64,000 nt of DNA, taken from Streptomyces zhaozhouensis. Its GTDB lineage: Bacteria; Actinomycetota; Actinomycetes; Streptomycetales; Streptomycetaceae. The position numbers were made by a program, and so were the translations under genes. Positions 55,125 to 62,310 of this stretch are shown one piece after another. The stretch's first letter is position 1. Every line of letters begins with the position of its first letter. The DNA lies in the NCBI RefSeq assembly GCF_900230195.1, contig NZ_OCNE01000020.1:1-64000 (forward strand), written 5' to 3'. The notes beneath the pieces are model-generated. The model searched no databases and had not been told where the DNA came from. It saw only the letters and a program-made list of their open reading frames with translations.

Positions 55125-56528
55125 ATGGCAACGGCGCCCAGTGTCTCGTATTCGATGACCATCAGGCTGGAGGTGCCGGCCAGTGGTACGGCCGTCAGCG
55201 CGCTGACCACGGTGGTGGAGTCCTCGGGCGGCTCCGTCACGGGTCTGGACGTCACGGCGTCCGGCCACGAGAAGCTGCGCATCGACGTCACCATCGCGGC
55301 CAGTTCCACGGCCCACGCGGACGAGATCGTGCAGAAGCTGCGCGGCATCGACGGGGTGGCGCTCGGCAAGGTGTCCGACCGGACCTTCCTGATGCATCTC
55401 GGCGGCAAGATCGAGATGACCTCGAAGCACCCGATTCGCAACCGCGATGACCTGTCCATGATTTACACGCCGGGCGTGGCCCGGGTGTGCACCCAGATCG
55501 CCGCGCACCCGGAGGACGCCAGGCGGTTGACCATCAAGCGCAACAGCGTGGCGGTGGTCACCGACGGCTCCGCCGTGCTCGGCCTGGGGAACATCGGGCC
55601 GCACGCCGCGCTGCCGGTGATGGAGGGCAAGGCGGCGCTCTTCAAGCGCTTCGCCGGCATCGACGCCTGGCCGCTGTGCCTGGACACCCAGGACCCGGAC
55701 GCCATCGTGGAGATCGTCAAGGCGATCGCCCCCGGCTTCGCCGGGATCAACCTGGAGGACATCTCCGCGCCCCGCTGCTTCGAGATCGAGGCCAGGCTGC
55801 GCGAGGCGCTGGACATCCCCGTCTTCCACGACGACCAGCACGGCACGGCGATCGTCGTGCTCGCCGCGTTGCACAACGCGCTGCGCGTCGTCGACAAGCG
55901 GCTGGACCAGGTGCGGGTGGTGATGTCCGGCGCCGGCGCCGCCGGGACGGCCATCCTGAAGCTGCTGCTGGCGGCCGGCGTCGAGCACGCGGTCGTCGCC
56001 GACATCCACGGCGTGGTGCACGCCGGCCGCCCCGACCTGGTGGACGCCGACGGCGACTCGCCGCTGCGCTGGATCGCGGACAACACCAACCCGGAGGGTG
56101 TCACCGGCACGCTGGGCGAGGCGATCGCCGGCGCCGACGTCTTCGTCGGGGTCTCCGCGCCCGACGTGCTGACCGGCGACGACGTGGCCGCGATGGCCGA
56201 CGGCGCGATCGTCTTCGCCCTGGCGAACCCCGACCCCGAGGTGGACCCGGCGCTCGCCCGCCAGACGGCCGCCGTGGTGGCCACCGGGCGCTCGGACTTC
56301 CCGAACCAGATCAACAACGTGCTGGTCTTCCCCGGGGTGTTCCGCGGCCTGCTGGACGCGCAGTCGCGTTCCGTCAGCACCGAGATGATGCTGGCCGCCG
56401 CGCGGGCGCTGGCGGACGTCGTCGGCGGGGACGAGTTGAACGCCAACTACATCGTGCCCAGCGTCTTCAACGAGCGGGTCTCGGGCGCCGTGGCCGAGGC
56501 GGTGCGCGAGGCGGCACGCGAGAGCTGA
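55125..56528 (+). CDS. NAD-dependent malic enzyme with ACT domain
   Basis: 467 aa, ATG with AAGGAAG upstream. It decarboxylates malate to pyruvate. An N-terminal ACT-like domain (about 8-85: YSMTIRLEVPASGTAVSALTTVV) is followed by the malic domain (DDLSMIYTPGVARVC, VTDGSAVLGLGNIGPHAALPVMEGKA, INLEDISAPRCFEIEARLRE, FHDDQHGTAIV) and the NAD-binding Rossmann fold (MSGAGAAGTAILKLLL). The ACT domain suggests allosteric control by an amino acid. It is a single gene with its own promoter(s), and the product is cytosolic. Confidence 0.94.
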   Translation: MATAPSVSYSMTIRLEVPASGTAVSALTTVVESSGGSVTGLDVTASGHEKLRIDVTIAASSTAHADEIVQKLRGIDGVALGKVSDRTFLMHLGGKIEMTSKHPIRNRDDLSMIYTPGVARVCTQIAAHPEDARRLTIKRNSVAVVTDGSAVLGLGNIGPHAALPVMEGKAALFKRFAGIDAWPLCLDTQDPDAIVEIVKAIAPGFAGINLEDISAPRCFEIEARLREALDIPVFHDDQHGTAIVVLAALHNALRVVDKRLDQVRVVMSGAGAAGTAILKLLLAAGVEHAVVADIHGVVHAGRPDLVDADGDSPLRWIADNTNPEGVTGTLGEAIAGADVFVGVSAPDVLTGDDVAAMADGAIVFALANPDPEVDPALARQTAAVVATGRSDFPNQINNVLVFPGVFRGLLDAQSRSVSTEMMLAAARALADVVGGDELNANYIVPSVFNERVSGAVAEAVREAARES

Positions 56529-56986
56529 GCGGCGCGCGCCGGCGTGCCGGCGCGCCCCCGGGACCGGGCCCGAGCCCAACTGGCCCCCGCCGCAGGGGGG
56601 TCGGGGAAGGGCGGCGACGTTCACCTCCGGCCGGCCTTCCCCTTCCCGCCCGTTCGGGGCCGTGCGACGGGCCCCGCACGGGCCCTCGCGTTCACCCCGA
56701 GCGGCCCCGGCGGCGGCGCGCGGGGCGGCGAGTCGGTTGCCAACGCGCTCCGCCCGCCCCTTAGGGTGACCGGGAGGCACGGCCTCGGGCATGTCACAAC
56801 CTGCGGACCAGGGCGCTTCACGGCGTCCGACCGGGGGCCTCGGATTGGCCTTCCCGCCACTGGTGAGGGCAGGATGCGTACCCGGGCGCCAGGGAGGACC
56901 CCTGGTCCTGGCAGTGTCAGTGGGTCCTGGCAGCATCGGCTTCGATCTCACGCCTCATTGGCAAGATGAACTTGGGAGTACGAAAT
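56529..56986. other. Intergenic region malic enzyme-hupA
   Basis: 458 nt without a gene. Just past the malic-enzyme stop there is a GC-rich hairpin (GCGCCGGC-gt-GCCGGCGC within 56530-56560). An 11-bp direct repeat GGTCCTGGCAG occurs at 56904-56914 and 56923-56933, shortly before hupA. No clear -10/-35 was found, although the hupA promoter must lie here. Confidence 0.5.
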
Positions 56987-57268
56987 ATGAACCGCAGTGA
57001 GCTGGTGGCCGCTCTGTCCGAGCGCGCCGAGGTGACTCGGAAGGACGCCGACGCCGTGCTGGCGGCCCTTGCCGAGACCGTGGGGGAGGTCGTCTCCAAG
57101 GGCGACGAGAAGGTCACCATCCCCGGTTTCCTGACCTTCGAGCGCACCCACCGCGCCGCCCGCACCGCGCGCAACCCGCAGACCGGCGAGCCCATCCAGA
57201 TCCCGGCCGGGTACAGCGTCAAGGTCTCCGCCGGCACCAAGCTGAAGGAAGCCGCCAAGGGCAAGTGA
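56987..57268 (+). CDS. hupA: Nucleoid protein HU (HupA type)
   Basis: 93 aa from ATG 56987, with GGGAG eight bases upstream; an ATG at 56966 is upstream of this site. Typical HU body: MNRSELVAALSERAEVTRKD, IPGFLTFERTHRAARTARNPQTGEPIQIP and end KLKEAAKGK. It has no Lys/Ala-rich tail, so this is the short HupA form rather than the HupS form of streptomycetes. It binds and bends DNA as a dimer. Confidence 0.97.
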   Translation: MNRSELVAALSERAEVTRKDADAVLAALAETVGEVVSKGDEKVTIPGFLTFERTHRAARTARNPQTGEPIQIPAGYSVKVSAGTKLKEAAKGK

Positions 57269-57288
57269 CCCTCGGCTGAGGATGACTG

Positions 57289-57319
57289 AAGGGGTGGCCC
57301 CGCAATGGGGCCACCCCTT
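57289..57319. terminator. Bidirectional terminator hupA / murA
   Basis: 13-bp perfect arms 57289-57301 and 57307-57319, loop GCAAT, between convergent genes. The arms end in AA/TT, and no long T run follows. Confidence 0.85.
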
Positions 57320-57375
57320 ACGCATGTTCGTTCACCCGTCGCTCACCCGTGCCCATCCGGGCCCGTCGTGGCCGG

Positions 57376-58695
57376 TCAGGGGCGTTCGACCTTGGCGCCC
57401 AACTCCTCCAGCTTCTGGAGGAAGTTCTCGTAGCCCCGGTTGATCAGCTCGATGCCGTGCACCCGCGAGGTGCCGTGCGCCGCCAACGCGGCGATCAGAT
57501 AGGAGAAACCGCCCCGCAGGTCGGGGATGACCAGGTCGCCGCCCTGGAGCGTGGTGGGCCCCGAGACGACGGCCGAGTGCAGGAAGTTCCGCTGCCCGAA
57601 GCGGCAGGGCGTGCCGCCCAGGCACTCGCGGTAGAGCTGGATGTGCGCGCCCATCTGGTTGAGCGCGCTGGTGAAGCCGAGCCGCGACTCGTAGACCGTC
57701 TCGTGCACGATGGAGAGCCCGGACGCCTGGGTGAGCGCCACCACCAGCGGCTGCTGCCAGTCGGTCTGGAAGCCGGGATGCACGTCCGTCTCCAGCGCGA
57801 TGGCGTTCAACGGGCCGCCCGGGTGCCAGAACCTGATGCCGGTCTCGTCCACCTCGAACGCGCCGCCCACCTTGCGGTACACGTTGAGGAACGTCAGCAT
57901 CTCGCGCTGGCTGGCGCCCCTGACGTAGACGCTGCCCTTGGTCGCCAGCGCCGCGCTCGCCCAGGAGGCGGCCTCCAGGCGGTCCGGGAGCGCGCGGTGG
58001 GTGTAGCCGCCGAGCTGGTCGACACCGGTGATCCTGATGGTGCGGTCGGTGTCGAGCGAGATGATCGCGCCCATCTTCTGGAGGACACAGATCAGGTCCT
58101 CGATCTCCGGCTCGACCGCCGCGTTGGTCAGCTCCGTGACCCCCTCGGCCAGCACGGCCGTCAGCAGCACCTGCTCGGTGGAGCCGACCGACGGGTAGGG
58201 CAGCCTGATCCGGCAGCCGCGCAGCCGCTGCGGCGCGGTCAGGTACTGGCCGTCGGCGCGCTTCTCGATGGTGGCGCCGAACTGCCGCAGCACGTCGAAG
58301 TGGAAGTCCACCGGCCGGCCGCCGATGTCGCAGCCGCCGAGGCCGGGGATGAACGCGTGCCCGAGCCGGTGCAGCAGCGGGCCGCAGAACAGGATCGGGA
58401 TGCGCGAGGAGCCGGCGTGCGCGTCGATGTCGGCGACGTTGGCGCTCTCCACGTGCGAGGGGTCGAGCACGAGCTCACCCGGCTCCTCCCCGCTGCGCAC
58501 GGTCACGCCGTGCAGCTGGAGCAGGCCGCGCACCACCCGCACGTCGCGGATCTCCGGAACGTTCCGCAGCCGGCTCGGCGCGCTGCCGAGGAGGGCGGCC
58601 ACCATCGCCTTCGGGACCAGGTTCTTCGCCCCTCGAACACGAATCTCGCCCTCGATCGGGGTGCCGCCGTGGACAAGGAGTACGTCGTCGGTCAT
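57376..58695 (-). CDS. murA: UDP-N-acetylglucosamine 1-carboxyvinyltransferase
   Basis: 439 aa from ATG 58695; the frame extends upstream without homology. First committed step of peptidoglycan synthesis: transfer of enolpyruvate from PEP to UDP-GlcNAc. RVRGAKNLVPKAMVAALL is the substrate-binding lysine-asparagine region. The active-site loop GLGGCDIGGRPVDFH retains Cys122, the fosfomycin target (not the resistant Asp). GIELINRGYENFLQKLEELGA forms the end. Slightly longer than E. coli MurA (419). Confidence 0.95.
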   Translation of the reverse strand: MTDDVLLVHGGTPIEGEIRVRGAKNLVPKAMVAALLGSAPSRLRNVPEIRDVRVVRGLLQLHGVTVRSGEEPGELVLDPSHVESANVADIDAHAGSSRIPILFCGPLLHRLGHAFIPGLGGCDIGGRPVDFHFDVLRQFGATIEKRADGQYLTAPQRLRGCRIRLPYPSVGSTEQVLLTAVLAEGVTELTNAAVEPEIEDLICVLQKMGAIISLDTDRTIRITGVDQLGGYTHRALPDRLEAASWASAALATKGSVYVRGASQREMLTFLNVYRKVGGAFEVDETGIRFWHPGGPLNAIALETDVHPGFQTDWQQPLVVALTQASGLSIVHETVYESRLGFTSALNQMGAHIQLYRECLGGTPCRFGQRNFLHSAVVSGPTTLQGGDLVIPDLRGGFSYLIAALAAHGTSRVHGIELINRGYENFLQKLEELGAKVERP

Positions 58696-59001
58696 GGAAC
58701 TCGCGATCTGTTCGAACGGGTGCGGGGGGACCACTCGGAATGGTAATGGCCCGAACGCGCGCCGTGCGGGTGCGGCGGGGCGCGGTGGCCTCGCCGGCCG
58801 GGTCGCGGTCGACTGCGGCCTTGGCCGGCCGGGGTGGGTTGTCGTCCTCGCCCCGGTGGTCGGTCGCTCGCGCAGTTCCCCGCGCCCCTTCACTGTCGGT
58901 GGGCGGCTGGTCGCGCGGTTTCCCGCGCCCCTCGTGGGGGCTGGCGTGCGCGGTCGGGTGCCCACTGCCGTGCGCGGTGGGGGATGGGGAATCATGGGCG
59001 C
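58696..59001. other. Divergent spacer murA / yqgE with short repeats
   Basis: 306 nt without a gene. A 22-bp direct repeat with two mismatches lies at 58868-58889 and 58911-58932 (TCGCGCAGTTCCCCGCGCCC type), a sequence I have seen dispersed in streptomycete spacers. The murA promoter must be on the minus strand here but no clear boxes stand out. Confidence 0.55.
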
Positions 59002-59559
59002 ATGTCCGAGGACTCCTCGCTCACGGGGCGGCTGCTGGTGGCCACCCCCGCGCTGTCCGACCCCAACTTCGACCGTTCCGTGGTGCTCCTGCTGGACCAT
59101 GACGGGGACGGCGCACTGGGCGTGGTGCTGAACCGGCCGACGCCGGTCGACGTCTCGGAGGTGCTGGAGCCCTGGGCGGCGCTGGCGGGGGAGCCCGGCG
59201 TGGTCTTCCAGGGCGGGCCGGTCGCGCTGGACGCGGCGCTGGCGCTGGCCGTCGTGCCCGGCACGGGCCCTCTGGGGTGGCGGAGGGTGCACGGTTCGAT
59301 CGGCCTGGTCGACCTGGAGGCGCCGCCCGAGGTGCTGGCGGCCGAGCTGGGCTCGCTGCGCGTCTTCGCCGGCTACGCCGGCTGGGGGCCGGAGCAGCTG
59401 GAGCGCGAGCTGGACGAGGGCGCCTGGTACGTCGTGGACTCCGAGCCGGGCGACGTCTCCGAGCCGGAGCCGGAACGGCTGTGGCGGGCGGTGCTGCGCC
59501 GCCAGCGTGGCAACCTGGCGCTGCTCGCCACGTACCCGGACGACCCCTCGCTCAATTAG
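59002..59559 (+). CDS. YqgE/AlgH family protein
   Basis: 185 aa from ATG 59002 (an ATG 18 nt upstream is possible). Family pattern: LTGRLLVATPALSDPNFDRSVVLLLDHDGDGALGVVLNRP, then VFQGGPVALDA, VFAGYAGWGPEQLERELDEG and RLWRAVLRR. The YqgE fold is solved in other bacteria but its molecular role is unsettled. No membrane or signal segments. It is followed 11 nt later by the DUF3039 gene, with a TAGGCT box straddling the stop. Confidence 0.93.
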   Translation: MSEDSSLTGRLLVATPALSDPNFDRSVVLLLDHDGDGALGVVLNRPTPVDVSEVLEPWAALAGEPGVVFQGGPVALDAALALAVVPGTGPLGWRRVHGSIGLVDLEAPPEVLAAELGSLRVFAGYAGWGPEQLERELDEGAWYVVDSEPGDVSEPEPERLWRAVLRRQRGNLALLATYPDDPSLN

Positions 59560-59562
59560 GCT
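59557..59562 (+). promoter_or_regulatory. -10 box TAGGCT upstream of DUF3039 gene
   Basis: TAGGCT overlaps the yqgE stop (TAG) and precedes ATG 59571 by eight bases, so the transcript would be leaderless or nearly so. Confidence 0.5.
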
Positions 59563-59570
59563 AGGTACTC

Positions 59571-59867
59571 ATGAGCACTGTTGAGGAGCCCGAGCGCGGA
59601 GCGGGCACCGGCACGATCGTCGAGCCCACCCCGCAGACCACGCACGGTGACGGCGATCACGAGCGGTTCGCGCACTATGTCCAGAAGGACAAGATCATGG
59701 CCAGCGCGATGGACGGCACCCCCGTCGTCGCGCTCTGCGGCAAGGTCTGGGTCCCGGGGCGCGACCCCAAGAAGTACCCGGTCTGTCCGACCTGCAAGGA
59801 GATCTACGAGTCCATGGGCTCGTTCGGCGGCGGCAAGGACGGTAAGGGCGGCAAGGGCGACAAGTGA
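59571..59867 (+). CDS. DUF3039 domain-containing protein
   Basis: 98 aa. Acidic N-terminus, then HERFAHYVQKDKIMASAMDGTPVVALCGKVWVPGRDPKKYPVCPTCKEIY, the DUF3039 core, with Cys residues in ALCGKVWVP and VCPTCKEIY that could bind zinc. It ends in a Gly/Lys tail (GGGKDGKGGKGDK). Conserved across actinobacteria next to yqgE/murA. Function unknown. Confidence 0.92.
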   Translation: MSTVEEPERGAGTGTIVEPTPQTTHGDGDHERFAHYVQKDKIMASAMDGTPVVALCGKVWVPGRDPKKYPVCPTCKEIYESMGSFGGGKDGKGGKGDK

Positions 59868-60142
59868 CGCCCCGCTCCCCGGCCGGCCGGCCGGTCGGCC
59901 GGTCCGCGCCGTGCGGCGCCCGGGGTGTGGCCGACCCGCGTTCGAGCGGTGCCCTGATCGTGTGCGTGCCCTGATCGTGTGAGCGTGCGCCCAACGTGCC
60001 CCGGCACGAAGGCGGTTGCGCCCCGGGCCGTCCGGGGGCGCGCCGCTGCGGCGGCGAAAAATGTGCCAGAGTTGCCACGTCCGGGCCCGGACCACGTACC
60101 GTACGGCTCGGCAGCCGGGACAACCGGAAAGGGGCAGCAGGA
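59868..60142. other. Spacer DUF3039-xdh with tandem repeat
   Basis: A 16-bp sequence (GTGCCCTGATCGTGTG) occurs twice at 59949-59964 and 59966-59981. Around 60061-60077 TGCCA occurs twice nine bases apart (GTGCCAGAGTTGCCAC). TACCGT at 60097-60102 is a possible -10 for the dehydrogenase operon. Confidence 0.5.
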
Positions 60143-61036
60143 TTGAGCACGCACGCGCCGGGGGCCCAGCTCGTCGCGCTACCGGCCACGTTGGACGAGG
60201 CGGTGGCGGCGCTCGCCGACAATCCGGCGGCCGTGCCGGTCGCCGGCGGCACCGACCTGATGGCCGGCGTCAACGCGGGGATGCTGCGGCCCGCCGCCCT
60301 TGTGGGGCTCGGCCGGCTCGCTGAGCTGCGCGGCTGGGCGTACCAGGACGGTCACGCGCTGCTGGGCGCCTGCCTGACCCACGCGCGGATGAGCCGCCCC
60401 GACTTCTCGGCCCTCATCCCCGCGCTGGCCACCGCCGCCCGCGCGGCGGGCCCGCCCCAGGTCCGCAACGCCGGCACGCTCGGCGGCAACATCATCTCCG
60501 CCGCCCCCTCAGGCGACACCCTGCCGGTGCTCGCCGCGCTGGAGGCCACGCTGCTGGTCGCGGCGCCGGACGGTGAGGGGCGGCAGATCCCGGTCAGCCA
60601 CCTGCTGGCCGGCCGGGACCGGCTCAACCCCGGCGAGCTGCTGGCCCACGTCCGGGTTCCGCTGCTGCACGCCCCCCAGACGTTCCTCAAGGCCACCGCG
60701 CGCACCGGCCCCTCGCGCGCGCTGGCCTCCGTCGCCGTGGTGCTCGACCCGCTGCGCCGCGAGGTGCGGTGCGCGGTCGGCGCGGTGGCGCCCATGCCGC
60801 TGCGGCCGCTGGACGCGGAGCGCTGGGTCGCCTCGCTGGTGGACTGGGACGGCCAGCGGGGGCTGGCGCCCGAGGCGCTGGCCGCCTTCGGCGACTATGT
60901 GGGGATGGCCTGCATCCCCGACCCGAGACCGGCGGGGGACGGCGGCGAACCCGCCCAACTCGCGCCCGCCGTGCTGCACCTGAGGCGTACCGTGGCGGCA
61001 CTGGCCCGCCGCGGACTCGGAAGGGCTCTCCGATGA
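60143..61036 (+). CDS. Xanthine dehydrogenase-family FAD-binding subunit
   Basis: 297 aa from TTG 60143 with GGAAAGGGG upstream. The FAD-binding domain of molybdopterin dehydrogenases: PATLDEAVAALADNPAAVPVAGGTDLMAGVNAG and the FAD-pyrophosphate loop RNAGTLGGNIISAAPSGDTLPVLAAL. The C-terminal CO-dehydrogenase-flavoprotein-like domain is present. It transfers electrons from the Fe-S subunit to NAD or another acceptor. Its stop overlaps the next gene (ATGA), and the three subunits form one operon. Confidence 0.92.
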   Translation: MSTHAPGAQLVALPATLDEAVAALADNPAAVPVAGGTDLMAGVNAGMLRPAALVGLGRLAELRGWAYQDGHALLGACLTHARMSRPDFSALIPALATAARAAGPPQVRNAGTLGGNIISAAPSGDTLPVLAALEATLLVAAPDGEGRQIPVSHLLAGRDRLNPGELLAHVRVPLLHAPQTFLKATARTGPSRALASVAVVLDPLRREVRCAVGAVAPMPLRPLDAERWVASLVDWDGQRGLAPEALAAFGDYVGMACIPDPRPAGDGGEPAQLAPAVLHLRRTVAALARRGLGRALR

Positions 61037-62310
61037 GCAACGAGCACCCCCCAGACCCGAACGCGCCCGGCCCGCAGCCCAACTGGGGCAACGAGTACGA
61101 CGCCGAGGCCACGGGCTTCCTGGAGCTGCCCGGCGGCCTGCCGGCCCTCGGCGGCAGCGAGCCGCTGGCCGCGCCCGGCCAGGGCTACCAGCCGCCGGTG
61201 ATCGAGTCGGGCGGGCCGCCGGCGACGGCGCAGCCCAGCGTCGACCCGGCGGCCACCGGCCAGTGGACGATGCCGTTCGCGGCACCCGGCGAGGAGCCCG
61301 GCGTGCCGCCGGGGCCGCTCGACGTCGCGGGGACGTTCGACCCCTCGGGGGCGTTCGACCCGACCGGCACCTTCGATCCGTCGGAGGCGCGTTCCCCCGC
61401 CGCGGGCGCCATGGGGCAGGGGGCCGCCGCCGCGCTCGCCGGCTCGTTCGAGGGGCGCGCCGAGCGCCGCCCGCTCGGCGAGGGGCCAGAGGAGCGGGCG
61501 ACGCACCAGGCCGAGCCGGACGCCTGGCCCGCCGAGGGCCCCGCGCTTGAGGCGCCGACGCCCTCGCCGTGGCCGACACCGACCGGCGGGGAGCCACATC
61601 CGGCCGATCCCGTGGACGCCGCGCCCGTGGACGCCGCGCCCGAGGCGCCGACGCCGGTCGCCAGCAGCAGCGAACACCCGCGCGTCTCCTACGCGTTGCG
61701 GGTCAACGGCGTCGAACGCCAGGTGACCGACGCGTGGATCGGGGAGTCCCTGCTCTATGTGCTGCGCGAGCGGCTCGGCCTGGCCGGCGCCAAGGACGGC
61801 TGCTCGCAGGGCGAGTGCGGGGCCTGCTCGGTGCAGGTCGACGGCCGGCTGGTCGCCGCCTGCCTGGTGCCGGCCGCCACCTCGGCCGGCAGCGAGATCC
61901 GTACGGTCGAGGGGCTCGGCTCCGACGGCGAACCGTCCGACGTGCAGCGGGCGTTGGCCGGCTGCGACGTGCAGTGCGGCTTCTGCCTGCCGGGCATGGC
62001 GATGACGGTGCACGACCTGCTGGAGGGCAACCACGCGCCCACCGAGCTGGAGACCAGGCGCGCGCTCTGCGGCAACCTCTGCCGCTGCGGCGGCTACCGG
62101 GGCGTGCTCAACGCGGTGGACCGGGTCATCACCGAGCGCGCGGCGCGCGCCGAGGAGGCCGCGGCCGGGAACGAGGGACCGGCGGGCCCCGCGGGCGGCG
62201 CCGAGCCGCCGGCCGGCGGTGAGGCCGTGGTGCCCCGCATCCCGCACCAGGCGGGCCCGGCGGCGACCGCCGGCGGCTTTCCCCAGGCAGGACAGGCAGG
62301 AGGAGTGTGA
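61033..62310 (+). CDS. (2Fe-2S) subunit of molybdo-flavoenzyme with long disordered N-terminus
   Basis: 425 aa, against 150-200 for usual family members. The first ~215 residues are Pro/Gly/Ala/Glu-rich and low-complexity, with a repeat FDPSGAFDPTGTFDPSEA and VDAAPVDAAPEAP. The conserved part starts near 219: RVNGVERQVTDAWIGESLLYVLRERLGL, first cluster CSQGECGACSV...C, second cluster CGFC...CGNLCRCGGYRG. A Gly/Pro/Ala-rich tail ends the protein. ATG 61033 overlaps the FAD-subunit stop. The extension might mediate subunit assembly or localisation. Confidence 0.92.
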   Translation: MSNEHPPDPNAPGPQPNWGNEYDAEATGFLELPGGLPALGGSEPLAAPGQGYQPPVIESGGPPATAQPSVDPAATGQWTMPFAAPGEEPGVPPGPLDVAGTFDPSGAFDPTGTFDPSEARSPAAGAMGQGAAAALAGSFEGRAERRPLGEGPEERATHQAEPDAWPAEGPALEAPTPSPWPTPTGGEPHPADPVDAAPVDAAPEAPTPVASSSEHPRVSYALRVNGVERQVTDAWIGESLLYVLRERLGLAGAKDGCSQGECGACSVQVDGRLVAACLVPAATSAGSEIRTVEGLGSDGEPSDVQRALAGCDVQCGFCLPGMAMTVHDLLEGNHAPTELETRRALCGNLCRCGGYRGVLNAVDRVITERAARAEEAAAGNEGPAGPAGGAEPPAGGEAVVPRIPHQAGPAATAGGFPQAGQAGGV

